DNA from: Anaeramoeba ignava
Taxonomy: Eukaryota > Metamonada > Anaeramoebidae
Reading direction: 5' to 3'
NCBI GenBank assembly: GCA_028826165.1
Contig: JAPDFW010000009.1
Span: forward strand, 1 to 64,000
Length of the DNA: 64,000 nt
In this document: positions 55,201 to 64,000 of the stretch, piece after piece
Numbering within the stretch: the stretch's first letter is position 1
How the letters are laid out: every line of letters begins with the position of its first letter
Notes under the pieces: model-generated
What the model saw: the letters and a program-made list of their open reading frames with translations, nothing else
Database searches by the model: none
What the model was told of the DNA's origin: nothing
Program-made: the position numbers and the translations under genes

Positions 55201-56124
55201 TTATAAATTTTGTTATAAATTTAATTATAAATTTAATTATAAATTTTGTTTTAAATTTAATTATAAATTTAATTATAAATTTAATTATAAATTTTGTTAT
55301 AAATTCTGTTATAAATTCTGTTATAAATTTTGTTATAAATTTTGTTATAAATTTTGTTATAAATTTTGTTTTGAATTCTGTTATAAATTTTGTTTTAAAT
55401 TTAATTATAAATTTTGTTATAAATTTTGTTATAAATTTTGTTATAAATTTTGTTTTAAATTTTGTTTTAAATTTTGTTTTAAATTCTGTTATAAATTTTG
55501 TTATAAATTTTGTTATAAATTTAATTATAAATTTAATTATAAATTTAATTATAAATTTAATTATAAATTTAATTATAAATTTTGTTATAAATTTTGTTAT
55601 AAATTTTGTTTTGAATTCTGTTATAAATTCTGTTATAAATTCTGTTTTAAATTTTGTTTTAAATTTTGTTTTAAATTTTGTTATAAATTTTGTTATAAAT
55701 TTTGTTTTAAATTCTGTTATAAATTCTGTTATAAATTTTGTTTTGAATTCTGTTATAAATTTTGTTATAAATTTAATTATAAATTTTGTTATAAATTTAA
55801 TTATAAATTTAATTATAAATTTTGTTATAAATTTTGTTATAAATTCTGTTTTAAATTCTGTTTTAAATTTTGTTTTAAATTCTGTTATAAATTTTGTTAT
55901 AAATTTTGTTTTAAATTCTGTTATAAATTCTGTTATAAATTCTGTTATAAATTCTGTTTTGAATTTTGTGTTAAATTCCCTTTTCATTTTTTTTGATAAA
56001 TTACTAATTGATGAATAGTTTCTCTTGCACGAATCCAAATAAGAATGAAACGATATAAAGCAAAAACAAATAAAGTTATATAAAAAAGTAAAAGAATTAA
56101 ATAAGCAACTGCAACTACATTCAT
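52214..56124 (-). CDS. TOM1/THH1-type seven-transmembrane protein
   Basis: Exons 56124-56005, 53115-52949, 52807-52353 and 52290-52214 (phases 0, 2, 1) give 272 residues with about seven hydrophobic segments. Exon 1 is one TM helix ending in RFILIWIRARETIHQL. Exon 2 gives ISIGALGRFFAFLFFGFF and a second helix. The join to exon 3 yields LLLLFTLGQVYISVRSFHHL, and exon 3 ends with FYYLICEFLPIIVVIFVLFP. The last helix plus the (L/V)E..P.....F.L..(L/V)P pattern is the hallmark of the plant THH1/TOM1/TOM3 family and related GPR137 proteins. These are tonoplast or endolysosomal membrane proteins; plant TOM1 recruits tobamovirus replication complexes, and the animal relative regulates lysosomal mTORC1. 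The C-terminal tail ends EYSVDDFEN. Intron 1 is 2.9 kb of tandem repeat. Confidence 0.75.
53116..56004 (-). repeat. Intron-1 minisatellite of the TOM1-like gene, 2.9 kb
   Basis: Units of 11-12 bp: AATTATAAATTT, TTGTTATAAATT, TCTGTTATAAATT and a TTTTAAATT variant (plus reading). The sense (minus) strand reads AAATTTATAACAAAATTTAT. Unlike the other intron arrays it contains many CAGAATTT units, that is, repeated AG dinucleotides on the transcript. Confidence 0.9.
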
Positions 56125-56312
56125 AATAAAAAAAGAGAAAAAAAAAAAAAAAATAAAAAAAATGAATTTTTTAATTATTTTTTTTATTCACAAAAAATAA
56201 AAAGCAAAAAAAAATTTTTTTCCATATTTTTTTCTCATTTCAAAAAAAAAAATTTTTTTCTTAAGATTATCAAACAAAAATAATCTCCTTTTTTGTTTTA
56301 TTTTTATTTTTA

Positions 56313-56857
56313 TTATTTTTTTTGATTTGTTCTTGCTCTTTTTAATTCTGAACCATCTTCTCTTTGTTGAAAAGTGGATTGTTCGGTTGTTAAATTTTTT
56401 GAAAAATGTTGTCTAACACTTAAATGAATATCTTGGTCTTCAAGATCTTTAGAATTTCTATGAAGTGCAAAATCACAAGCTTGTTGAGTAATTTTCTCAA
56501 CAAATTCATCTAAAACTTCATAAAGAAACTTTTTAATTAAATAATTAAATAAAAATAAAAAGGAGAAAAAAAAAATAAAAATAAAAAAAGGAGAAAAATT
56601 AATAATTTTTTTAAATAGATTATTAATTTTTATAATAAATTACATCTTCTACTCTTAAATCATAAGTTAATTGAGAATCAATTTGAGAAATAATATCTTT
56701 TAATTTTTTTCTTGAACTTACACCCTTTTTATTTATTTATTTTAAATTAAAAAAAAAAATTATTTTTTTTATTTTTATTTAATTAATAAATAATTTTTTA
56801 ATTTACTTGAGAATTAGGTTGATTTGAAATATTTGCTCTTCTTGTTAAATCTGACAT
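56313..56857 (-). CDS. TAF12: TFIID subunit TAF12, histone-fold protein
   Basis: Exons 56857-56807, 56724-56644 and 56528-56313 are all phase 0 and give 115 residues. The histone fold shows alpha1 SSRKKLKDIISQID, a loop-plus-alpha2 section VEDFLYEVLDEFVEKITQQA with ALHR, then alpha3 DLEDQDIHLSVRQHF, the canonical order of TAF12 (xACxxAxHRxSxxLExxDVxLxLxRxW/F). TAF12 pairs with TAF4 in TFIID and with ADA1 in SAGA. The acidic and Gln-rich N-terminal extension of animal TAF12 is missing, leaving only the fold and a basic C-terminal tail. Introns are 82 and 115 bp. It lies 188 bp upstream of the TOM1-like start in the same orientation. Confidence 0.88.
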
Positions 56858-57202
56858 TATTTTTATTTATTTAAATTTTTTTTTTAATTAATTATTTATA
56901 ATAAAATAAAATAAAATAAAATAAAACAAAAATAAAAAAAAAAAAAAAAATTTTTTTTATTTTAATTAAAAAGATCAAAAAGAAAAAAAAAAAGAAAAAA
57001 AAATTACTAAATAATTACAAAATATTAATAATTATTTATTTTTTTTATTAATTTTTTTTATATCATTTTTATATCATTTTTAAATATTAAATTATTTATT
57101 TATTCATTTTCATTTTGAATTATTTATTTGTAATAGATTTAAAAATAATGTTAGAAATTTATAAAAAAACAAAAAAAAAAAAGAAAAAAAAAAGAATTTG
57201 TT
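56858..57202. other. AT-rich spacer
   Basis: Homopolymer-rich sequence upstream of TAF12 (minus) and downstream of the 39-residue gene (minus). No gene is visible. Confidence 0.55.
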
Positions 57203-57322
57203 TTAAAATTTATGAATTTGTTGTTTAGTTTTTGAAATGAAATAAACTAAAGGAGCAATAATTCCAGCACATAAAATAATTAAACCAATAAAATATGAAA
57301 GAATTGTTGGAGAATCGTACAT
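57203..57322 (-). CDS. 39-residue single-pass membrane peptide
   Basis: A compact open frame starting MYDSPTILSYFIGLIILCAG, then a Pro-containing end of the membrane segment (IIAPLVYFISKTKQ) and a short basic tail. Base composition is clearly less repetitive than the flanks, and the codons avoid homopolymers. One hydrophobic segment of about 22 residues is followed by positive charges, so the C-terminus is probably cytosolic. Its size and shape resemble small subunits such as OST4 of oligosaccharyltransferase, but I see no diagnostic motif and do not assign it. The 98-bp gap to the divergent Acinus ATG suggests a shared promoter. Confidence 0.5.
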   Translation of the reverse strand: MYDSPTILSYFIGLIILCAGIIAPLVYFISKTKQQIHKF

Positions 57323-57420
57323 AAAAAATAATTGAAAAAAAATTGAAAAAAAATGAAAAAAAAATTAAAAAAAAATTAAAATTCAAAATTTCATTTTTTT
57401 TCTTCTTCCTTTTTTTATAA
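57323..57420. promoter_or_regulatory. Bidirectional promoter, 39-residue gene / Acinus
   Basis: 98 bp between divergent ATGs. The plus strand has TTTCATTTTTTTTCTTCTTC next to the Acinus start. The minus strand has TTTTTTTCATTTTTTTTCAA next to the other. Confidence 0.45.
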
Positions 57421-60154
57421 ATGTCAGATATTATAATTCCTAATAAATTATCTCAATCTTCTCTTGAAAAAGAATTAAAAAAAAGAAAACTTAGTTCAAA
57501 AGGTTCAAAAAAAGAGTTAATTTCTCGATTAGAATCAGCTTTAAAAAAAGAAAAGAAAGAAAAAAGTAAAAAAGAAAAAAATAAAAAAGTAAAAAGTAAA
57601 AGTAAAAGTAAAAGTAAAAGAAAAAATAAAAAAGATAGTAAAAATAAAAAGAAAAATAAAGAAAAATCTAAACGTAAAAAGAAAAATAAAGAAAGTAGTG
57701 AAAATGAAAGTGAAAATGAAAATGAAAATGAAAATGAAAATGAAAGTGAAAATGAAAATGAAAATGAAAATGAAAGTGAAAATGAAAATGAAAATCAAAA
57801 TGAAAATGAAAATGAAAATGAAAATGAAAATGAAAATGAAAATGAAAATGAAAAAAAAAAAATGAAAATGAAAATGAAAATGAAAATGAAAATGAAAATG
57901 AAAATAAAAATGAAAATGAAAATGAAAATGAAAATGAAAATGAAATGAAAAAAATGAAAATGAAAATGAAAATGAAAATGAAAATGAAAATGAAAATGAA
58001 AATGAAAATGAAAATGAAAATGAAAATGAAAATGAAAATAAAAATGACATTAAAAAACAAGAAATAGAAAATCAAAGTGAAAATAAAAATAATAATAATG
58101 ATAATAATAATAATAAAGATAAAATGGAAACTGAAGATAAAAATGACGATCAAGTTGGAAGAAAACAAAAACAAAAACAAAAAACAATTGACATTGAAAA
58201 AGAAAAAGAAAAAGAAAAAGAAAAAACATATTCAGAAAAAATTGAAGTTGATTATGATGATGGAGACATTGAAACTGAAAAAAAAGAAACATATTCAAAG
58301 ACAGAAAATGAAAAAATGGAAATTGATAATGAAATAACTAAAAATTATTTACAAGAACCAAAAGTGAATGAAAACACAACAATTGTTCCACCAACTAAAA
58401 CTCCAAAATCTCGTGTTCTTCTAATTAAAAATTTTGTTAGACCTTTTACTTCTTATTCTGCTAGACAACTTCTTTCTAAAACTGGAAAAATAAATGATTT
58501 TTGGATGAATAATATTAAAACACATTGTTTTGTTTTTGTAAGTTTTTTATTATATATAAAATAATATATAAAATAATATATAAAATAATATATAAAATAA
58601 TATATAAAATTATATATAAAATAATATATAAAATTATATATAAAATAATATATAAAATAATATATAAAATAATATATAAAATAATATATAAAATAATTAA
58701 TAAAATTATATATATAAAATATATATAAAAATAATATATAAAATAATTAATAAAATAATATATAAAAATAATATATAAAAAATAATATATAAATAAAAAT
58801 ATAAAAAAAAATAATATAATAAAAATAAAAAAAAATTATATAAAATAATTAATATAAAATAATATATAAAAAAAATAATAAAATAATAAAAATATAAAAA
58901 AATAAATATAAAATAATATATAAAAAATAATATATAAAATAATATATAAAATAATATATAAAAAATATATATAAAAATAATATATAAAATAATATATAAA
59001 ATATAATAAAAATATAAAATAAAAATAATTAATATAAAATAATATAAAAAAAATAATAATAAATATATAAAAAATATATAAAAATAATATATAAAAAATA
59101 ATAATAATAAAAAATAATATATAAAAATAATATATAAAATTATATATAAAATAATATATAAAAAATATATATAAAAAAATAATAAAAATATATAAAAAAT
59201 AAATAATATAATATAAAAAATAATATATAAAAATATATAAAAATAATATAAAAAAAAATATAAAAATAATATATAAAAAAAAATATAAATATAAAAAATA
59301 ATAAAATTATATAAAAATAAAATAATATATAAAATTATATATAAAATAATATATAAAATTATATATAAAATAAATAATAAAATTATATATAAAATAATAT
59401 ATAAAATAATATATAAAATAATATATAAAATAATTAATAAAATAATATATAAAATAATATATAAAATTAGTACGAAAATATCGAAGATGCAGAAAGAACT
59501 AGAAATGCTGTTTATAATCTCCGTTGGCCACCATCAGGAAGAAAACTTTTACCAGACTATTTCTCCGAAGAAGAAGCAGAAAAAATAGTGAAAAAATATC
59601 GAACATCACCAACAACAAAAGGATACGATGGATTAGATATCAATGAAACAGGAAGAAGCGAAAAAACACCCAAACAAGACATCTCAAGAAGTAAAAGAAA
59701 AGTAGATGAACCAATGAATGAAAATCAAGATAAATCAAGACTTCGCACATCAAGATATTCAAATTCAAGAAGTGAAAAAAAAGATGATGAAAAATATGAA
59801 GAAGAAAAAAAAGAAAGATTTAGAGAAAAAACAAGACATTCAGAAAGAGAAAAAAATCATGATTTTGATTATTCAAGAGACAAAGAAAGAGATAAAGAAA
59901 GAGACAAAGAAAGAGACAAATGGAGAGAAAAAGAGAGAGATTATCATGACAGATATCATCATAGTTCACGTCATTCTTCAAGACCAGAAAAAATATTCGA
60001 TGATAAAGATGAAAGAAGAATTCAATTCTTAAAGAAACAAGATCAATTTTTGGAAAAATTTTTTCTTAAAACTAAAACTAAACCTCATTTATATTATCTT
60101 CCTGTTTCTCAAGAACAAAAAACTTCTAATAATTTAACTCCTTCAAAAAAATGA
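57421..60154 (+). CDS. ACIN1: Acinus homologue (SAP domain, RRM, RSB motif)
   Basis: The N-terminal 45 residues form a SAP DNA-binding motif (LSQSSLEKELKKRKLSSKGS, then KKELISRLE). A Lys-rich and (Asn-Glu)n stretch follows. The RRM-like domain begins PKSRVLLIKNFVRPFTSYSA and continues to MNNIKTHCFVF at 58537. It resumes after a 933-bp AT-only intron at 59471 with YENIEDAERTRNAVYNLRWP. An Arg/Lys/Asp-Glu (ERDKERDK) region leads to FLEKFFLKTKTKPHLYYLPV, the RSB motif that binds RNPS1 and SAP18 in the ASAP complex of the exon-junction and splicing machinery. Frame changes between 57775 and 58068: either indels in the GAAAAT tract, or an intron with donor A|GTGAAA (57746 or 57776) and acceptor ATAG (58067), which would keep frame. 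Confidence 0.85.
57700..58046 (+). repeat. GAAAAT hexanucleotide tract in Acinus
   Basis: About 50 GAAAAT units with two slips (near 57851-57863 and 57939-57955) that together change the reading frame by one. Frame 1 reads Asn-Glu before the first slip. Confidence 0.85.
58538..59470 (+). repeat. Acinus intron: ATATATAAAATA array
   Basis: An array of (ATATATAAAATA)-like units composed only of A and T between GTAAG at the donor and TTAG at the acceptor. It splits the RRM between HCFVF and YENIED. Confidence 0.9.
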
Positions 60155-60348
60155 AAATTTTATTATTTTTTTTTTAAAAAGAATTTAAAAAAAGAATAAG
60201 AAAAAGAAAAAGAAAAAGAAAAAGAAAAAGAACTTTTAATTAACGGAAGATAAAAAGAAAGAATTTCAAAAAAAAATAATAAAAATTAAATTAAAAAAAT
60301 AAATTGAAAATTTATTTTTATTCAATTTGATTTTCGGATAAAAAAAAA
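60155..60348. other. Convergent spacer, Acinus / VAC14
   Basis: Contains an (AAAAAG)n tract at about 60195-60230. No gene is seen. Confidence 0.6.
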
Positions 60349-63071
60349 TCATTTCCGAAAAACAAATTCACTTAAAGGAGAATCATAACTTGAACTAACT
60401 TTTAAATTTTGAAAATGTTTCTTCAATTTGGGTTTTTGAGGAGTTAATTGTTTCTTTTTAGATTCAATATTGAGTTGAGAATCTGCAGAATCAAAATTTC
60501 TTTTTGCAAATAAATTAAAATGAGGATTTGATAAAATTCCATCATTTTCAAAATTCATGATTGAATTTTTGGAAACAAGATTTTGTTTGCGATGTTTATT
60601 TTGAGTTTCATCAAAAATCAACACAAGTTTTTGAACAGCAAACGATTTATTTTCTTCAACAAAAAAAGGTTCATAAAATTTAAGATGAGAAACACTTTCA
60701 ACTCTTTTTTTTAATTGAAGAAATTGACCTTCTTGAGGAACAACACTGATCAATCGATACAAAGCCTCATAAAGCTTCTGGTACAAAGATGGCTCAGTAA
60801 GATGAAGTCTCTGGAAAACAAAGACAAAAGAGTCAAAGAAATGAGCGAATATTTCTAGTTCTTTTAGAAACAAAACTGTCATGTCAACTTGGGAAATGAT
60901 TTGGATCAGATCACTTGCAAGTGAGTAATCTTGAGCCAAAAAGCACAAACTGAGTGTAGAGCCTGTGCAACAACACCATGCCTTGAAGATAACCTCGAAT
61001 ATGTCTTCTTTTATTTGTTCTTGTTCTTGATCTTTTTCGATTATCTGTTTTGACGGTGTTGTCGGTTGCCGGAAATTTTGCGAATTTTTTTGTTTTGGAT
61101 CAATTAGGGACAATTTTTCGAACTTTTCTTCTTCTTCTGTTTTTTGTTGAAGAGAATGGAAATCCTTGAAGGCGCGATCAAAGTTTGAGAGGAGATGGTT
61201 GTGCTGTGATTGATCAGAATGGATGCCGATAAGAAGGTTCCGAAGATTCTCAACTTCTGGCGAAGTTAATAAAATGAAGTTAAGTGATTGAACCATAATT
61301 TGTCTGAATTTGAGCTGTTTTTCTTTCTGCAAAACAAGAGATAACTGACGGAAAAGTTGCTCGTCATCAACTAAATGAGCGACTTTTTCGAGAATCATTA
61401 CTCCTTTTGTTGTCAAAAGATCTTGTTTTTGCTGGAAAAACTCGACCAAGTTGAGGATGAAAATTTCGAATTTTTCGTGTGACAATCCTGAAAGTTCACA
61501 CAGAATCGAGATGGCAAGACTGAGTATATTATCTGAGGGGTTTGAGAGATATAGTAATAAATGTGGGAAAAAATTATCGGAAAAGGACTCGAATTTTTTG
61601 GGACTTTTTTTATGGATAATAGACACCCATTCAAGACTTGTATAAAATGTCGGTTCAAATTGAAGTAAATTAATCACACTCATTTCAGACACTTTGACAA
61701 TGATCTGAAAAACAGAATCGTAAATATTTCTCACGTCAAAATATTCGCTTTTGACCAGTTTGATGAGAGCTGAATTCACATGTTTGGCTGATGTTGAAAT
61801 TTTTTCATTTTCATTTGAAAGTGAGAAAATCATTGATTTCATTAGGGAAGGTAAATGTTCGCAAGGAAAAGGAAAGATTCCTTTGTAAGCCATTGATATC
61901 AAAACTCTCATCCATTCTAATGCTGTTTCTGTTGTTTTTATGTCCATTGATTCTGAATATAATGTAGATATTTTGACTAAAGTTTTGTAATCAATATCTT
62001 GTGTTTTTTCTATTTTTTGTAATGAAAGTTCTTTAAGAACTTCTGCTAATAATTTTTCAGATGATTGTTGAACTTCTTTTCTTTGTGAAGATAAAAAGTG
62101 ATAGAGTCCATCAAGAAGTTGAGATATATATGTGAGAATATCTACTTCTGGGAACTGAATTGATTGTATTAATCCAACCAACAATAAATAATTGGACATC
62201 CCTTTTAATTTTTTAAATGAATTTTAATTTTTAAATTTAATTTTAATTTTAATTTTAATTTTGATTTTAATTTTAATTTGAATTTTAATTTTGATTTTAA
62301 TTTTAATTTGAATTTTAATTTTAATTTTAAATTTAATTTTAAATTTAATTTTAATTTTTAATTTTAATTTTAATTTTAATTTTAATTTTAATTTTAATTT
62401 TAATTTTAATTTTAATTTTAATTTATAAATGAATTTTAATTATAATTTTAATTTTAATTTTAATTTTAATTTATAAATGAATTTTTAAATGAATTCAAAT
62501 ATCTTGTTTACTCATTTTTAACATAAATTAACTCTTTCAAAATAGAAATTAAAATTTGAACTCTAAATTTAGAATTTGAAATAGATTCAGTAACAAAATC
62601 CTTAAGAAGATTATCAAGAAATCTAACAGACTTTTTAATAATATCATTTTGGTCAGAAAAAAGGACAGAAAAACCGACAAGAATTTCTTTAATAAGACTA
62701 AAAATTTGGTCTTTTGAAACTTTTGCGATATTATAAAAGACTTCACAAGCAGCAAATCTAACTGAAAAATCAGGATCAGAAAAACAATAAATAACATGTT
62801 TTAAAATTAAATCTTGAAAAATCAATAAAGAATCGCCTAATCCAACTGCTATTGCTGATAAACCCATTAAACACCCTTTTCTTTGATTAATATTCGGTGA
62901 ATTGAGTAATTTGTTAGTTAGAAATTGTATTAATTTTGATGTTTTTTCATGTTGATCTTGCTTAGTAAAATCTATAACTGAAATTGTTATTTCTTTTCCT
63001 GCTTGTTTTCTTTTTTCATATGTTTTATCAAAAAGATTTCTTTGAATACTTTCACTTACAGAAAAATCCAT
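60349..63071 (-). CDS. VAC14: VAC14, scaffold of the PIKfyve/Fab1 lipid kinase complex
   Basis: Exon 1 (63071-62512) starts MDFSVSESIQRNLFDKTYEK, with RKGCLMGLSAIAVGLGDSL, DPDFSVRFAACEVFYNIAKV and SVRFLDNLLKDFVTES, all close to the N-terminal HEAT repeats of VAC14. Exon 2 (from 62201 to 60349) holds the second HEAT block (LTYISQLLDGLYHFL, ALEWMRVLISMAYKG) and the C-terminal Vac14 domain (FKAWCCCTGSTLSLCFLAQD, SDLIQIISQVDMTVLFLKEL and LYEALYRLISVVPQEGQFLQ). Total is about 800 residues. VAC14 oligomerises and holds PIKfyve and Fig4 on endolysosomes for PI(3,5)P2 synthesis. The splice junction is off by one: donor GA|GTAAAC is phase 2, but the acceptor leaves GG before ATG-TCC (62199), which needs phase 1. 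One G fewer in the GGG at 62200-62202 would repair it. The centre of exon 2 is GC-richer than its ends. Confidence 0.9.
62202..62511 (-). repeat. VAC14 intron array
   Basis: 310 bp of ATTTTA/ATTTTG hexanucleotides (plus reading) with TTATAAATGA interruptions. The sense strand is G-free except beside the splice sites. Confidence 0.85.
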
Positions 63072-63180
63072 TAAAAAAAAAAGAAAAAGAAAAATAAAAA
63101 ATAAAAAATAAAAAAAAAGGAGAAAAATTTTTTTTTTCATTTTTTTCATTTTTTTTTATTTTTTCTTCTTCTTTTTAATA
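63072..63180. promoter_or_regulatory. Bidirectional promoter, VAC14 / NAP1
   Basis: 109 bp between divergent ATGs, with TTTTTTTTTCATTTTTTTCA and TTTCTTCTTC adjacent to the NAP1 start. Confidence 0.45.
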
Positions 63181-64000
63181 ATGGAAAAAGCTGCTGAAAA
63201 AATTACTATTTTATCTGAACATTTAAATGGTCTTCTTGCTCAAATTTATAATATAAAACAATTGGTAAAAAAAAAACACAAATTTTTTTTTTAATTAACG
63301 TTTTAATTTAAATTTTATTTTGAAATTATTTATTTAGTTTGATGGTCCTTCAGCTCCTCCTTATTTTGTTGATGATAAAATGAGTAAAGCAATTGTTAAA
63401 GGTTTTAAGAAGTTTGGACAACAAAAAGTTTCTGATAAATTTTATGTTGTAAATTAAAATTAAATATAAAATTAAATACAAAATTAAATATAAAATTTAA
63501 TACAAAATTAATCACAAAATTAAATATAAAATTAAATACAAAATTAAATACAAAATTAAATACAAAATTAAATACAAAATTAAATATAAATTAAATATAA
63601 AATTAAATTCAAAATTTAATATAAAATTAAATACAAAATTAAATATAAAATTAAATATAAAATTAAATATAAAATTAAATACAAAATTAAATATAAAATT
63701 AAATATAAAATTAAATATAAAATTTAATACAAAATTAATTATAAAATTTAATACAAAATTAAATATAAAATTTAATATAAAATTAATCACAAAATTAAAT
63801 ATAAAATTAAATATAAAATTAAATATAAAATTTAATTTTAAAATTTAAAACAAAAATTAAATACAAAATTAATTACAAAATTAAATATAAAATTAATCAC
63901 AAAATTAAATATAAATTAAATATAAAATTTAATATAAAATTAAATACAAAAATTAAATATAAAATTTAATATAATTTAATTACAAAATTAAATATAAAAT
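63181..64000 (+). CDS. NCKAP1 / NAP1: NAP1/NCKAP1 (HEM) subunit of the WAVE complex, 5' end only
   Basis: Exon 1 (63181-63264) encodes MEKAAEKITILSEHLNGLLA and QIYNIKQL. After a 73-bp intron, exon 2 (63338-63448) encodes FDGPSAPPYFVDDKMSKAIV and KGFKKFG. This corresponds closely to the N-terminus of NCKAP1/Hem (AEKLTIL ... LYNIKK ... DPKAKPSYLIDK...A..F..RKFP). A GTAAAT donor at 63449 starts an intron that continues past the window end. NAP1 pairs with Sra1/CYFIP in the WAVE regulatory complex, which releases Arp2/3-driven branched actin assembly in response to Rac. Only 65 codons are visible, so the identification rests on one conserved block. Confidence 0.75.
63449..64000 (+). repeat. NAP1 intron-2 array (AAATTAAATATA / AATACA units)
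   Basis: TAAAATTAAATA(T/C)AAAATT units run to the window end. No G is seen on the plus (sense) strand after the donor. Confidence 0.9.

Noticed and set aside
53692-56038. Open frames of 90-360 residues made of Asn-Phe-Val-Ile or Lys-Phe-Thr-Glu
   Set aside because: They are frames through the 11-12 bp minisatellite. Splice phases place the region in an intron. Kept only as a note because the minus frame is unusually long.
57541-58298. Minus-strand Phe-Ser/Phe-His open frames opposite Acinus
   Set aside because: Reverse complement of GAAAAT repeats and Lys-rich codons; no independent signal.
1-64000. Insertion sequences, retrotransposons or transposases
   Set aside because: No transposase, integrase or reverse-transcriptase motifs and no long terminal repeats were recognised. 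The hairpin element at 15592 is the only possible small mobile element.
1-64000. Recoded stop codons (ciliate- or diplomonad-like code)
   Set aside because: Conserved proteins end on TAA or TGA at the expected place (MED22 and V-ATPase d on TGA; Ras, mutase and TAF12 on TAA), and Gln is encoded by CAA/CAG as usual.
1-64000. tRNA or rRNA genes
   Set aside because: I found no cloverleaf with A- and B-box consensus and no rRNA-like GC-rich block by eye. A dedicated scan was not possible.

Overview
This is a eukaryotic nuclear window. It is extremely AT-rich, with short spliceosomal introns (GT...AG, mostly 65-220 bp), UTR-like homopolymer tracts, the standard genetic code (TAA and TGA both end conserved proteins) and huge amounts of 6-18 bp tandem repeat. 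The gene content is typical of an amoeboid protist: Ras, WAVE-complex Nap1, actins, TRAPPII, VAC14, V-ATPase, Mediator and TFIID subunits. It also holds a B12-dependent methylmalonyl-CoA mutase with a presequence-like N-terminus. The tandem RCC1-BTB family, the BTB-TLDc and kelch-BTB proteins and the divergent actins make me think of Anaeramoeba (anaerobic amoebae with hydrogenosomes). That assignment is inference from gene style, not proven here.

Layout. 1-4.4 kb: an unresolved non-repetitive stretch, an N/Q-rich ORF, MED22 (minus) and, divergently, a RING-finger gene whose first five coding bases are separated from the rest by a 1.8 kb minisatellite intron. 4.5-18.5 kb: RCC1-BTB paralogues A and B, a 22-exon armadillo-repeat gene in which almost every exon is one ARM repeat, broken paralogue C, a hairpin-rich insertion, paralogue D and a minisatellite copied from the RCC1-BTB 3' coding end. 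18.6-26.1 kb: a PRA1-family gene, V-ATPase subunit d (8 exons, minus) and three tandem divergent actins (minus). 26.2-35.1 kb: RCC1-BTB E (frameshifted), F, a 143-bp satellite, a BTB-BACK-TLDc gene and the terminal fragment G. 35.3-41.0 kb: a kelch gene carrying the same tandem-BTB tail, a 2.7 kb minisatellite and a CaaX Ras GTPase. 41.3-48.1 kb: methylmalonyl-CoA mutase (minus) diverging from an AI-2E/TMEM245-like multi-span protein. 48.2-64 kb: TRAPPC9/Trs120, a TOM1/THH1-type 7TM protein with a 2.9 kb repeat intron (minus), TAF12 (minus), a 39-residue membrane peptide (minus), Acinus, VAC14 (minus) and the start of NAP1/NCKAP1, cut by the window end.

Themes. Conserved housekeeping genes are single-copy and intron-bearing. 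The expanded families (RCC1-BTB, actins) are intronless, tandem and homogenised. Nearly every long intron is one private tandem array, and in most of them the sense strand is almost free of G. Single-base frame problems recur in homopolymers, so the pseudogene calls below must be weighed against assembly error. I reconstructed exon structures by hand from splice signals, reading-frame continuity and remembered family sequences. No searches were run.
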